This document shows, piece by piece, positions 33,770 to 42,208 of a stretch of DNA of 64,000 nt; within the stretch, counting starts at the first letter, position 1, and each line of letters starts with the position of its first letter. A model generated the notes under the pieces. It was given only the letters and a program-made list of their open reading frames with translations, had not been told where the DNA came from and did not search any database. A program made the position numbers and the translations under genes. Source of the stretch: a virus; IMG/VR virus record IMGVR_UViG_3300028490_000005, positions 18,338-82,337 of that record, one strand, 5' to 3'.

Positions 33770-33801
33770 TTAAGTTTGATTTAAGATAAATCTAGTATAA
33801 T
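33768..33801 (+). promoter_or_regulatory. Two-box promoter upstream of 33820
   Basis: TTAAG and TTTAAG boxes; TATAAT at 33796-33801. Confidence 0.65.
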
Positions 33802-33819
33802 AATCAAAAAGGAAAAAGT

Positions 33820-34479
33820 ATGAACAAAGAAAGTAATGAATTTGCGTCAGAAATAGTTTGGCAGTCTACTGAAACAACACCAGACGGGAAGCCGTTTATG
33901 TCAGTTAAAAAAGCTAGAGGGTATTACTACTATGCCGAAAGAGGTGGTAGAGATTCTATAGCATTTATCCTATATGATGAGGAAACTGGATCACTTGGAC
34001 TTATTAAGGAGTCTAAGCCACCAATGGATGAAGAATTTAATCAAAAACACATGAAGGTGACAGCGTTCGGTGGTTCTATTGATATGGACAAAACACCTGA
34101 AGAAATTTGTCAAATTGAAGTTCTTGAAGAAGCTGGTTACAATATCCCGATGGAAAATATAGTATATATTGGTAAAACTATGGTATCAACTCAAATGAAC
34201 CAAAGTTGTTTCGGATATATGGTAAATGTTACAGGTTTCACTCCAGGAAAAACGGAAGCTGATATCCACAATGAAGCTCAAATTGCTAAAGATGCTGATG
34301 AGTTCAGCCACAATGAAGTTGTTTGGGTAACTGAAAACGAAATTATGGACAACAACGATTGGAAGTCTATTTGGATATACAGTAAAATGTATTTTGCAAG
34401 TGTTAGACATATCATAGAAAAAGAGAAAGCTACTAAGAAAGCTGAAGACCCAAATTATCACCCAAAGAAGGAAGTGTAA
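33820..34479 (+). CDS. Nudix hydrolase
   Basis: 219 residues. The Nudix helix region FGGSIDMDKTPEEICQIEVL is followed by EEAGY, retaining the metal-binding Glu100, 103 and 104. The usual first Glu and Arg of the box are replaced (Lys91, Ile99). Family members cleave nucleoside diphosphate-X compounds such as ADP-ribose or NADH. A link to the NAD genes downstream is possible but unproven. Stop overlaps the next ATG. Confidence 0.75.
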   Translation: MNKESNEFASEIVWQSTETTPDGKPFMSVKKARGYYYYAERGGRDSIAFILYDEETGSLGLIKESKPPMDEEFNQKHMKVTAFGGSIDMDKTPEEICQIEVLEEAGYNIPMENIVYIGKTMVSTQMNQSCFGYMVNVTGFTPGKTEADIHNEAQIAKDADEFSHNEVVWVTENEIMDNNDWKSIWIYSKMYFASVRHIIEKEKATKKAEDPNYHPKKEV

Positions 34480-34787
34480 TGATTAAAATTGAAAACGACG
34501 AAATAACACTGAACGCAAGTTCATTAACAGAACTATTAACAGAGATTAGTGCCCTTATCTCAGCAGTATCAAAACAAGTGGTAGAAAGCTCAGGTGGTAC
34601 AGATGCGGATATAGAAATTATCGAAAGGGATATATTTGACTCTTTGAGATTTACGAGACTTGTAAATGGTGGAATGTCGGGTGAAGAAGCGTTCAATACT
34701 ATCAACCCAGAACTAAATAGATCTGATGATACAGATACTACTGACTCGGCTGGTACACCAGATAAAGAAGAATCTAAGGAAGCTTAG
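34479..34787 (+). CDS. Unknown acidic protein, 102 aa
   Basis: TAATG overlap with the Nudix gene. Helical first 70 residues, then an acidic Thr/Asp/Glu-rich disordered tail. Confidence 0.7.
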   Translation: MIKIENDEITLNASSLTELLTEISALISAVSKQVVESSGGTDADIEIIERDIFDSLRFTRLVNGGMSGEEAFNTINPELNRSDDTDTTDSAGTPDKEESKEA

Positions 34788-34973
34788 ATGGTAATCATAG
34801 TTCAATCAACTACATATGAAGACTTCAACTCAATTGAAGAGGGGTTGTACTTCACAAGTAGATACAACGCAACTATTTATATTGGGGACAAGGTATCCAA
34901 GCTCCCAAAAGAGTTAAGGGAAAATTTCAATGTTGATGAGGTATTCATCAACGAATTAGAAACAAATCAATAA
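34788..34973 (+). CDS. Unknown small protein, 61 aa
   Basis: Begins directly after the previous stop; AAGGAAGC is the RBS. Alpha/beta, acidic, no motif. Confidence 0.65.
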   Translation: MVIIVQSTTYEDFNSIEEGLYFTSRYNATIYIGDKVSKLPKELRENFNVDEVFINELETNQ

Positions 34974-34982
34974 AGGTAATAA

Positions 34983-35660
34983 ATGTATTTATTAATTTCA
35001 TTAGTAATCATCGCAGTAATAGTGTACTTTATATTCATCAACCACGCAAAAACAATCATTATAGAGAATATTGAAGAATATCAGTATAATCAGGGGCTTG
35101 GATATAAGGCATTAAAGAGTAGAGAAACCTTTCTCAAAAGTAAGGAAGTTCAAAAGGTCGGTGATAAAGATAAAATTATATTCGCATTAACGGCTATTCA
35201 ACGAAGAAGATTCTCACTAAATGATATCAAAAAACACGGGTTCATTCTAAATGGTGGAAAAACATATATCAGTCTTGGTCACAACAGTGTTGAAGTCTCT
35301 GATATGGTTAAGCTTCTCATTGAACAAATTGGCGTCAAAGAAACTGTGTTTTCTAGTAGACTAGGGAACCACACTGATCTATGTGTAAAAATACTAAATG
35401 ATGGTACATTTTTAGAGCCAATATTAGTTAGACATAAGGATTATGACGGTCAAGAAGATTCATCATACATTGAACAACATTTCAAGGTAGCTATTATCAA
35501 CGAAGAAAAGGGTTGGGATTATGTAATTGACCAACTTAAATCACCAGCACCCAAAGAGGGACAAGGGAAAGATTGGTACTACAGTTCATCAATTATCCAA
35601 TGGAACCTTACTCAAATCGGTGACTTCTTAAGTGTACTTTGGAAACATGATGACATATAA
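34983..35660 (+). CDS. Membrane-anchored protein, 225 aa, unknown function
   Basis: N-terminal transmembrane anchor (2-20), then a basic and mixed soluble domain of 200 residues. AAAGGTAATAA RBS. No catalytic motif recognised. Confidence 0.75.
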   Translation: MYLLISLVIIAVIVYFIFINHAKTIIIENIEEYQYNQGLGYKALKSRETFLKSKEVQKVGDKDKIIFALTAIQRRRFSLNDIKKHGFILNGGKTYISLGHNSVEVSDMVKLLIEQIGVKETVFSSRLGNHTDLCVKILNDGTFLEPILVRHKDYDGQEDSSYIEQHFKVAIINEEKGWDYVIDQLKSPAPKEGQGKDWYYSSSIIQWNLTQIGDFLSVLWKHDDI

Positions 35661-35669
35661 GAATCTATA

Positions 35670-35813
35670 ATGACTCCACAAGAATTTACTGAACTTATGG
35701 CTGAACTCGAAAAGGAATATGAGTACTATATTTCAATCGGGGATCAAATTAGTGTTGATATATTAATTGGCCAAATGAACTCCCTTGAGGCAGATTACGG
35801 GAGAGGTGGTTGA
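35670..35813 (+). CDS. Small helical-hairpin protein, 47 aa
   Basis: Starts MTPQEFTELMAELEKEYEYY; acidic amphipathic helices. Loosely similar in size and character to 47147-47290, 57462-57617 and 63014-63178. Confidence 0.55.
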   Translation: MTPQEFTELMAELEKEYEYYISIGDQISVDILIGQMNSLEADYGRGG

Positions 35814-35847
35814 ATTAAGTTTGTTTTAAGCGAATATACGGTATAAT
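35814..35847 (+). promoter_or_regulatory. Two-box promoter upstream of 35874
   Basis: TTAAG and TTTTAAGC boxes; ATACGG; TATAAT at 35842-35847; conserved leader. Confidence 0.75.
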
Positions 35848-35873
35848 AGAGTATAAAGTTTGAAAGGCTTAAA

Positions 35874-36200
35874 ATGAAATTAACAAATTATGTATTAACG
35901 TTCACGGACAACAAAGGCAATTCAGTATTATGTAAAAACGACGGGTCATCAGTCGACATTTCTGAAAAGCCATTCTACAAATCAAGAGACAACGCCGAAA
36001 AGGCTATTTCTAAAATCAATAACACTTTAAAAACATTACAAGAGAAAAGACTATTCTGGTACGAAAAAGTTCAGAATGCTGGACTATACTCTCAAGATGA
36101 TTCCCAAAGAAATCTTATAGTGGACAGCTATGAGAACGGTGAATTGATTTTAGCAAACGGACTTGAAATTAAAGAAGTTATTATTGAAATTAATCTTTAA
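35874..36200 (+). CDS. Unknown protein, 108 aa
   Basis: GAAAGG RBS. N-terminal beta-strands (YVLTFTDNKGNSVLCK), a central helix, then a closing strand pair; no family recognised. A single-gene unit between two promoters. Confidence 0.75.
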   Translation: MKLTNYVLTFTDNKGNSVLCKNDGSSVDISEKPFYKSRDNAEKAISKINNTLKTLQEKRLFWYEKVQNAGLYSQDDSQRNLIVDSYENGELILANGLEIKEVIIEINL

Positions 36201-36234
36201 ATTAAGCAAGGTTTAAGCTAACTTACGGTATAAT
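36201..36234 (+). promoter_or_regulatory. Two-box promoter upstream of 36260
   Basis: TTAAGC and TTTAAGC boxes; CTTACGG; TATAAT at 36229-36234. Confidence 0.75.
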
Positions 36235-36259
36235 ACAATATAAAATATAAAGGTTCAAA

Positions 36260-36469
36260 ATGACAAAAGAAATTGAAGTAGGAAGTGAAGTTCAGATATT
36301 GGACATGGATCCATGTCTAAGAAACGACGGTGACTATGAAGTTGGTCAAATTTGTTTAGTGAAGGATATCACTGAAGTTTATGGTAGAGCTAAAAAATAC
36401 ACAGTTTGGACAGAAGATCGTTCAGGGTATTGGTTCTTCGTAGAGCCACAGTTAAAGTTGGTGTCGTAA
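36260..36469 (+). CDS. Unknown small protein, 69 aa
   Basis: VGSEVQILDMDPCLR...VGQICLVKDI looks like a small beta-barrel. Stop overlaps the next ATG (TAATG). Confidence 0.7.
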   Translation: MTKEIEVGSEVQILDMDPCLRNDGDYEVGQICLVKDITEVYGRAKKYTVWTEDRSGYWFFVEPQLKLVS

Positions 36470-36720
36470 TGCCTAAAATTATCACGAACGAAACTAGAGA
36501 AATCATCTATGGTTATTCTACATATGGTGCCGATGGGTCACCAATGTCAGTTGGGGACGGGTCATTTCAAATTCATGGACAATATGAAGTAGGTGAATTA
36601 GTGAAAGCCGTGAGAGAAGCTATTGTTGAGTCGATTAACAACCCTAATATTACGTCAAAAAACATCATCCTCACATTCATGTTTGAAAATATAGTTTATA
36701 AGGAAGTTGACAATGGATAA
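36469..36720 (+). CDS. Unknown protein, 83 aa
   Basis: ATG 36469 chosen from the TAATG overlap; a longer in-frame start lies within the previous gene. Alpha/beta, no motif. Confidence 0.65.
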   Translation: MPKIITNETREIIYGYSTYGADGSPMSVGDGSFQIHGQYEVGELVKAVREAIVESINNPNITSKNIILTFMFENIVYKEVDNG

Positions 36721-36823
36721 TTTAGGACAAGCTATGGTTGGAGCCATACTAGGAATTGCAGTTGCAGTTGGATTGATAGGATTGGTCATAGGAACCATCG
36801 TCGGTGCTCTGATAGGGTCATAA
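36713..36823 (+). CDS. Glycine-zipper membrane microprotein, 36 aa
   Basis: Overlaps the previous stop by eight bases. Nearly all hydrophobic, with regularly spaced Gly (GAILGIAVAVGLIGLVIG), which favours oligomerisation in the membrane. It could be a holin-like or pore peptide; unproven. Confidence 0.55.
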   Translation: MDNLGQAMVGAILGIAVAVGLIGLVIGTIVGALIGS

Positions 36824-36859
36824 ACTCTTTCATTGAGAAATAAATTATAAAGGTTTAAA

Positions 36860-37477
36860 ATGAAATATAATGTCGGGAACAGAGTTCATATAAAGAAAGA
36901 TTATCATGACATCACTGTATCTAAAGATAGTATTAGAGTAATAAGTTCTAGAGTAGGATTGAACTATGATCTTACTGATGCTAAATTAGAAGAAACTTAT
37001 GAAATTTCACGCATTGATGATGATGGTGATTTGTGGATATATTCAATTAATGAAAGTGAAGACTCTTCATTTGCAGTACATGTAGAAGTAGTTACTATCA
37101 TCGAAGCTTTTAATTTGAAAAACTCACGTCACATATATAATAGAAATGATATGGATGATATCGGTATGGCAGTTTCAAGCTTTATCTATGAGCACGAGTT
37201 ACCGTCATATTCGTACCCAGAAGTGTATGCGTACTTCGTTGAAAGAATAGACGGAATAGACGTGGCACGGTACGGTCACTCAGAAAGATTCCTAGTCAAT
37301 GGAGAACCTCTGAAAGAATGGGACACACTAGCTGATCAAATCAGACACATGCATAAAACTTTTAAATTATTTTTTCAACGAAAGAACAAAGAGGTTTCGG
37401 TGATTAGAAATGAGATAATCGAACTTCAAATGAAATTGGAAAACGCTATAAGAAAATCAAAGAAGGTAATTGAATAA
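36860..37477 (+). CDS. SYPEVY/FFQRK family protein A, 205 aa
   Basis: N-terminal domain with a DDGDLWIYS...SSFAVHVEVVT strand pair shared with the next gene. The C-terminal domain LPSYSYPEVYAYFV...KLFFQRKNK is shared with 37477-38121 and 50900-51325, and is followed by a helical tail. Conserved AAAGGTTTAAAATG leader but no clear TATAAT promoter in front. Confidence 0.75.
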   Translation: MKYNVGNRVHIKKDYHDITVSKDSIRVISSRVGLNYDLTDAKLEETYEISRIDDDGDLWIYSINESEDSSFAVHVEVVTIIEAFNLKNSRHIYNRNDMDDIGMAVSSFIYEHELPSYSYPEVYAYFVERIDGIDVARYGHSERFLVNGEPLKEWDTLADQIRHMHKTFKLFFQRKNKEVSVIRNEIIELQMKLENAIRKSKKVIE

Positions 37478-38121
37478 TGAAGTCAAGAAGAATTAGAGAA
37501 GATGATGTCGTTACTATATCAAAGGATTATGAAGAGTTGACTAGGGAGGTAGATTCACGAAGACAAGTTAATGATCAACCATTATGTGGTGTGAGTGAAA
37601 GATTAATGGTTTATTTAAAGAGTCGGAAAGATCCGCATGAACAATTCATAGTTAAAAGATTGGATGGTGATGGTGACGTATGGATCCGCACTTCGGGTGA
37701 TAGCTCATTTGTAGTGTATCCCGAAGTCCTGACATTAGTGACGGAAGCTCCAGTAGAATCAGATATTGCAGATATCGATGAATGTTATTCAAGTGATTTC
37801 AATTTAGATTTGAAAAACACTTCAAAAATATATTCACAAGATGAAATGGGTGATGAGAGGGATGCTATAGTAGACTTTATCACACAAAATGAACTTCCGA
37901 TATATGCGTACCCAGAAGCTTATGAATATTTTGTGACAAGAGGTAATGTATATGATAGTAATGACAATGAGCTTATTTCGGAAATAATCAACATGAAAGA
38001 GCAAGAAACTCTGTTCTTCCAGAGAAAGAACATTGGTGTTCGTAGAGCAAAGAACCTATTTGAAAAGGCTAAAAATGACTTACGAATAGAAATTGATAAA
38101 TCAAGAAAGGTGTTAATTTAA
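37477..38121 (+). CDS. SYPEVY/FFQRK family protein B, 214 aa
   Basis: Tandem paralogue of the previous gene (start overlaps its stop). Shared DGDGDVWIRTSGDSSFVV and LPIYAYPEAYEYFVTRG...LFFQRKN. The duplication suggests a dosage or interaction role; no known domain. Confidence 0.75.
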   Translation: MKSRRIREDDVVTISKDYEELTREVDSRRQVNDQPLCGVSERLMVYLKSRKDPHEQFIVKRLDGDGDVWIRTSGDSSFVVYPEVLTLVTEAPVESDIADIDECYSSDFNLDLKNTSKIYSQDEMGDERDAIVDFITQNELPIYAYPEAYEYFVTRGNVYDSNDNELISEIINMKEQETLFFQRKNIGVRRAKNLFEKAKNDLRIEIDKSRKVLI

Positions 38122-38492
38122 TGTTTAAATGTAAATATAAATTGAAAGATGAATCTAAGGCTGAATTGTATGAATTCATGATAGGTATGTTAATGTTCAT
38201 GATCACTATGTTCGTGATATTTCTTGTGGGTTATTTCGGGGATAATTGGTTTGGGTTACTTACGGCAGAACAAAATGACCACTTTGTATTCAGTGAATAT
38301 TGGGATGCGGTGTTTGTGCATTTCTTGGCTGGTGTAGCTTTAATTGGTGGATTTCTCATATTTATACTTTTCCTTAATGGGGTACTCATTGGGATCAGTG
38401 ATTTAATTGAACACCTTAAAGATCAAGTGGAGTGTCGTGAAGATTACGAAGCCGTTAAAAAACGTGAAGCTCGCGAAAATAGGGATAATTAA
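38121..38492 (+). CDS. Membrane protein, 123 aa
   Basis: Two transmembrane segments (about 19-43 and 70-95), the second followed by a charged C-terminal helix. TAATG overlaps on both sides. Confidence 0.7.
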   Translation: MFKCKYKLKDESKAELYEFMIGMLMFMITMFVIFLVGYFGDNWFGLLTAEQNDHFVFSEYWDAVFVHFLAGVALIGGFLIFILFLNGVLIGISDLIEHLKDQVECREDYEAVKKREARENRDN

Positions 38493-38812
38493 TGATAAGA
38501 ACATTAAGAAAATTCAGAAACAAATATTCTGAAAAGGTAGACGGGTTAATAGACACAGCTGAACTAGCGTACAAGTACAAAATGGATTTCAAAGTCGATA
38601 TGGGTTCTATTTTAAGTATGGAACATTATGTCGAACTCATTGGAAATTTAGATAAAGCTATTGAAGATGTGTATGATGAGGCAGATAGAGTCAGTGAGAA
38701 CGGTGAAAACGGTGAAAAGAAGCGAAAGATTTCTAATATACATGATATAATTAAAATACAAGAAGCTCAATTAAATTCTTCAAAAGAAATTCTTAGAAAT
38801 TTAACAATTTAA
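38492..38812 (+). CDS. Unknown helical protein, 106 aa
   Basis: Charged helices, possible coiled coil. Ends as the next promoter begins. Confidence 0.7.
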   Translation: MIRTLRKFRNKYSEKVDGLIDTAELAYKYKMDFKVDMGSILSMEHYVELIGNLDKAIEDVYDEADRVSENGENGEKKRKISNIHDIIKIQEAQLNSSKEILRNLTI

Positions 38813-38841
38813 GCAAGGTTTAAGCTACATTACGGTATAAT
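38808..38841 (+). promoter_or_regulatory. Two-box promoter upstream of 38867
   Basis: TTTAAGCAAGG / TTTAAGC; ATTACGG; TATAAT at 38836-38841. Confidence 0.75.
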
Positions 38842-38866
38842 AGTATATAAAATATAAAGGTTCTAA

Positions 38867-39037
38867 ATGAAAACATTATTTATTTGTAATAATTGCGGTG
38901 ACGAAGCCAACTCGGAACATTGTCAAGGTTGTGGGTCAACAGACACTACAGAACTAGACACTGAAGAAGTTACATTAGAACAACTAGATGACTTCTATTC
39001 AGAAGAAGATTTGGCATCATTTGAAGAGGAAAATTAA
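38867..39037 (+). CDS. Zinc-ribbon microprotein, 56 aa
   Basis: CNNCGDEANSEHCQGCG forms a Cys4 zinc ribbon near the N-terminus; the remaining 35 residues are highly acidic. It may bind a host enzyme such as RNA polymerase, but this is speculation. Confidence 0.7.
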   Translation: MKTLFICNNCGDEANSEHCQGCGSTDTTELDTEEVTLEQLDDFYSEEDLASFEEEN

Positions 39038-39064
39038 TATGTGGGCAAGAAAAACAATAAGATA

Positions 39065-39098
39065 GTTAAGCTTCTTTTAAGGAAGTTTACGCTATAAT
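39065..39098 (+). promoter_or_regulatory. Promoter of the structured RNA gene
   Basis: TTAAGC and TTTTAAGG boxes; TTTACGC; TATAAT at 39093-39098. The predicted start falls at about 39105, which is the 5' end of the RNA below. Confidence 0.7.
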
Positions 39099-39106
39099 AT
39101 AGATAT

Positions 39107-39355
39107 GCTCCGACTGGTTTGGGGGAAGCATTTAGGCGAAAACCTAGAATAATTAAGGAAAACGAGAAAAGTGTTCAGACGGGTTAGTTCCCTTTCTGTC
39201 CCCGATTCAAGTTATAATAGATAATTTACTGATTCCCACTGTGGTTTCAGATGAAATGAATCTGAAGATATGAACTATAAGCTTCAGATAATTTCGGGTT
39301 ATTTATTGGAATCCTTGCAGTCCCTTTCGTGGTTCGATTCCTCGACGGAGCACCA
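39107..39355 (+). ncRNA. Structured RNA with tRNA-like ends (intron-containing tRNA or tmRNA-like)
   Basis: About 249 nt, non-coding. GCUCCG (39107-39112) pairs with CGGAGC (39346-39351), followed by A and an encoded CCA (39353-39355). A T-arm with loop UUCGAUU lies at 39328-39344 (one U-U mismatch in the stem). No normal D-arm or anticodon arm is evident. Inside, GUUCA (39173-39177, before GACGGG) can pair with UGAAC (39271-39275, after AAGAUA), and a perfect UUCAGA/UCUGAA hairpin lies just before it. This resembles P7 and P8 of a group I intron. A GGGA-A-GCA / UGC-AG-UCCC helix next to the T-arm recalls tmRNA helix P2, but no convincing tag reading frame is present. Confidence 0.6.
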
Positions 39356-39372
39356 AAAATTAAAGGCTAGAA

Positions 39373-39798
39373 ATGAACACTGAAAAACAATATACAATCT
39401 TATTTGGTAAGAATAATAACTCAGATAAAATCGAAGTTGGTAGCTTTTATCTTTACTTAACAAGATTCTTTGTTGAATGGGAAGAATTTCAAAATTGGGG
39501 AAGAGAAAGATTTCGCCAAAAGTATTTATCTGAAGGAACGAAACAAAATGAAGCTACTTCTTATGAAGGGTTTAGACAACATACTACAGAAGACGATCTT
39601 TATTACTTCACTTTAGAAGAAGCAGAAAGAATTTTGAAGAAACTTCGAAAGAAGGCGTTCAAAATTAACAAAACACGAAGAGAAGCATTTCGCGATTATA
39701 AATATGGTAAAGCTAGAGCGAACGAATTATATGCATATGGTAAAGAGCCGTTCATTGTTAAGAAAACTAAAATTAAACAATACTTAAAGAAAGGTTAA
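39373..39798 (+). CDS. Unknown basic protein, 141 aa
   Basis: Starts 18 bases after the RNA's CCA end, probably on the same transcript. Strongly basic, with Arg/Lys-rich helices (RILKKLRKKAFKINKTRREAF); a nucleic-acid binder is likely. It could act on the adjacent RNA, but nothing proves that. Confidence 0.75.
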   Translation: MNTEKQYTILFGKNNNSDKIEVGSFYLYLTRFFVEWEEFQNWGRERFRQKYLSEGTKQNEATSYEGFRQHTTEDDLYYFTLEEAERILKKLRKKAFKINKTRREAFRDYKYGKARANELYAYGKEPFIVKKTKIKQYLKKG

Positions 39799-39799
39799 T

Positions 39800-40021
39800 G
39801 TGGAAAAGAAATATTTTGAAAGAAAAGATGGTAAGATTTTCAAACTCGTTTCAATGAAAGTTTATGAAAAAGGTTCTGGTTTGGAGAAATGGCAAACTGT
39901 TGCTTGGCATGAATCAAATGAAATAGGTTGTTCAACAAACTTCTACAAGGAACTATGTATAACTGAATGTGAATATATTTGTAAAGCATTTAAGCAAGGT
40001 TTAAGCGAACTTACGGTATAA
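39800..40021 (+). CDS. Unknown protein, 73 aa
   Basis: GTG start at 39800, GAAAGGTTAAT upstream. The C-terminus KQGLSELTV is encoded by the next promoter; its TAA stop lies inside that promoter's TATAAT. Confidence 0.65.
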   Translation: MEKKYFERKDGKIFKLVSMKVYEKGSGLEKWQTVAWHESNEIGCSTNFYKELCITECEYICKAFKQGLSELTV

Positions 40022-40022
40022 T
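39989..40022 (+). promoter_or_regulatory. Two-box promoter of the lytic transglycosylase operon
   Basis: TTTAAGCAAGG / TTTAAGC; CTTACGG; TATAAT at 40017-40022; entirely inside the upstream gene's 3' end. Confidence 0.75.
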
Positions 40023-40048
40023 ACAGTATAAAGTTTGAAAGGCTTAAA

Positions 40049-40765
40049 ATGAAACGCAAGATTATAACAGCGACATTAATGCTCGGAGTTTCACTATCTC
40101 TCTTAAGTGCTAACGTATGCCAAGAGACTGAGGTTCACGTTGGTTCAATAAAACAAATGGACCTCCTTATAGAGAAGTGTGAGAAGTTAGAAAGTGTTTC
40201 TAAAACAGTAGATTTAAATGTATCAACTGCTAGTGCTTCACAATTAGAAAATATATTAGTTGTGAGTAAATTGGTAAGCGTTTATCCTAATGAGCCAGAA
40301 GCTAAAACTCAGATCATAAAGTCCGTCTTGAAGTATTCAGAGGAATATGATATTGACCCACTTACATTGACAGCGTTGATTGCTAAAGAGTCTAGTATGA
40401 ATAAGGGTGCAAAACACGGTTCAGTATTTGTAAAAATTCCTACTGCCCCTCATTGGACTAAGATTAAATCAGCTAGAGTAACAGCCGTTGGTATGGGTGG
40501 CGTCATATTTGAAATTTGGAAGTATGAGCTTGCCGAAATAGGGATTACAAGTAGAGAAGAACTATTCGGTATCGAAACAAATATTAAGGCATCAGCATTT
40601 ATCCTCAGTATCTATACACATGAACGTAAACAACTCAAACATACAGATTCAAGAGAACAGTCAGCCTTACTTAGATATTACGGTGTAACAAGAAACAAAT
40701 GGGGTGTGCCAAACAAAACGTATAGCACACAAGTATATAAAATTAAAAATTCAATTGAAGGGTAG
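40049..40765 (+). CDS. Secreted lytic transglycosylase (SLT family)
   Basis: 238 residues with a signal peptide (1-22, cleavage near SANVC). The catalytic Glu114 is in ALIAKESSMN, followed by VGMGGVIFEIW, an IKASAFILSIY helix and LLRYYG, in the SLT order. It would cleave peptidoglycan in the periplasm, either for lysis or for envelope remodelling. It is co-transcribed with membrane proteins, which could include a holin. Confidence 0.75.
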   Translation: MKRKIITATLMLGVSLSLLSANVCQETEVHVGSIKQMDLLIEKCEKLESVSKTVDLNVSTASASQLENILVVSKLVSVYPNEPEAKTQIIKSVLKYSEEYDIDPLTLTALIAKESSMNKGAKHGSVFVKIPTAPHWTKIKSARVTAVGMGGVIFEIWKYELAEIGITSREELFGIETNIKASAFILSIYTHERKQLKHTDSREQSALLRYYGVTRNKWGVPNKTYSTQVYKIKNSIEG

Positions 40766-40767
40766 AC

Positions 40768-41202
40768 ATGAGCGTATTAGACATATTTAACTATTTGAGA
40801 TTAGAGAGTATTGGGTTGTGGTTTGAAAACTTACTATTGAATCATTTTGGTATGTTATTTTTAGTGATTTCAGTTATAGCGTTATTCATCGTAATAGTGC
40901 TAGAAACCAGTCCTCGTGATATATTCACAAACGGTGGTTGGGTAATTGATTATACTGAAATTCAGAGTAAGAGTTTAAGACCTGAGGCAATTTTGGCAAC
41001 TGTTGGAAGAACTATATCTCTGACGTTTGTATTATTGGTGGTATTCGGATTATTGGTGGTATTCACGGAATTCATTTTCTTATTACTTGGTGCATTGACA
41101 TTTTTGGCAACAATTTACGGTGTACTGTACGGTTTGAAGAAAGTTTCAATCTCAATACAAAATAAACGTTTAGAAAACAAGAAGGAAAAAGATGAAAGAT
41201 AA
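40768..41202 (+). CDS. Membrane protein, 144 aa
   Basis: At least three hydrophobic segments (about 28-48, 80-100 and 104-124) with a basic C-terminal tail. Directly follows the transglycosylase; a role in lysis is possible. Confidence 0.7.
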   Translation: MSVLDIFNYLRLESIGLWFENLLLNHFGMLFLVISVIALFIVIVLETSPRDIFTNGGWVIDYTEIQSKSLRPEAILATVGRTISLTFVLLVVFGLLVVFTEFIFLLLGALTFLATIYGVLYGLKKVSISIQNKRLENKKEKDER

Positions 41203-41284
41203 AATTTTATACGGTCTATTAATGGTAGGAATATTGGTAGTTTGGTTATGGGGAATGTCAGTGGTTTCTTGGAGGGTATTTTAA
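41192..41284 (+). CDS. Membrane microprotein, 30 aa
   Basis: AAGGAAAAAG RBS. One span (ILYGLLMVGILVVWLWGMSVV). Stop overlaps the next ATG as TAATG. Confidence 0.55.
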   Translation: MKDKILYGLLMVGILVVWLWGMSVVSWRVF

Positions 41285-41652
41285 TGAATAGAGTACTCAT
41301 CATGTCTGAAATTTTAGGAGTTGAGGTTGAATCTATTTCAGATACCTTAAGCCCATCAGTGCCATTTATTAATGACGGGTTTTCTTATAACCTATTGGGT
41401 GATGAAAACCATGTTCATCATGTCGTAAATCCAGATAGTTTCTATGATTTAGTTTCTGAATATATGATTAAAAATAAAGTCGATATTCATTTAGTAAATG
41501 CTCACAGCATTTTAATTTATAAAGAATATGCTGGTGTATTAAATCCAGAAACGTGTGATTTAGAAGTATATTTTGAAACTAGGGACAAGAAGATAGATGC
41601 TTTATTTAAAGCATCTGAATTTGTAATTCAAATAGGAAAAGAAAATGAATAG
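41284..41652 (+). CDS. Unknown protein, 122 aa
   Basis: ATG 41284 chosen (GGAGGGTATTTTA before it); an earlier in-frame start lies inside the previous gene. Acidic, no motif recognised. Confidence 0.7.
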   Translation: MNRVLIMSEILGVEVESISDTLSPSVPFINDGFSYNLLGDENHVHHVVNPDSFYDLVSEYMIKNKVDIHLVNAHSILIYKEYAGVLNPETCDLEVYFETRDKKIDALFKASEFVIQIGKENE

Positions 41653-42004
41653 AACGGTCGCAGCAGAACTCAAGCACTTAGAGATGCTTCAGAAAGAGCA
41701 AGATAAGATAGTTTCATTAATGGTGTCTGATATTAATGAGCGTGACGAAATTCTTCATAAAGAACGCCTTCAGTCTCAAAAGATTAGTAAACAAATTAGA
41801 GATCTTAAAAATATGAATAAAGAGGTTATTGTTAGTGAACATGCTACTCTAAGATACATCACAAGAGTAATGGGAATTGACGTAGAAAAATTACGAACGA
41901 AAATCCTACCAAACGGGACAACTGGTATTATCGATGGTAAGTATCCAATCGGTGATGGGTTTGTATCAGTCGTAAAGAACAACGTTGTTGTTACAGTTGA
42001 ATAG
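41645..42004 (+). CDS. Unknown protein with N-terminal coiled coil, 119 aa
   Basis: Coiled coil at 5-60, then a small domain VIVSEHATLRYITRVMGID...VVKNNVVVTV that recurs in phage hypothetical proteins and resembles RelE-like or DUF4258-like folds. Toxin activity is not implied. Confidence 0.65.
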   Translation: MNRTVAAELKHLEMLQKEQDKIVSLMVSDINERDEILHKERLQSQKISKQIRDLKNMNKEVIVSEHATLRYITRVMGIDVEKLRTKILPNGTTGIIDGKYPIGDGFVSVVKNNVVVTVE

Positions 42005-42012
42005 GGGATAAT

Positions 42013-42150
42013 ATGAACTTATATGTAGTTACAGTAATAGTGATAATCACTTTAGGATTTCTTTATGTGTTTAGAGACATAAAGAAAAGAGTACAAAATG
42101 GCGAAAGCTATGAGATAGATTCAGATGTTGCTAACTCTGGTGGCTTCTAA
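42013..42150 (+). CDS. Single-span membrane protein, 45 aa
   Basis: AGGGGATAAT RBS. N-terminal transmembrane segment (2-20), then a charged tail. Last gene before the tail-fibre cluster. Confidence 0.6.
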   Translation: MNLYVVTVIVIITLGFLYVFRDIKKRVQNGESYEIDSDVANSGGF

Positions 42151-42169
42151 AATAACATACTCCTAACAC

Positions 42170-42179
42170 ATTAAATACT
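42170..42179 (+). promoter_or_regulatory. Candidate late promoter of the tail-fibre cluster
   Basis: ATTAAATACT, close to the T4 late element, 30 bp before ATG 42209. No early-type promoter is present between 42150 and 46576. Confidence 0.6.
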
Positions 42180-42208
42180 TTAAATATTAAAATTTAAAGG
42201 AATGTTAT

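Noticed and set aside
36713-36823. A definite holin call for the glycine-zipper microprotein
   Set aside because: Only size and hydrophobicity support it, and the transglycosylase gene is over 3 kb away in another operon.
39107-39355. A standard tmRNA
   Set aside because: No resume codon followed by an AA-ending tag, and no GGNUUCGACNGG-type 5' segment. I kept the broader structured-RNA call instead.
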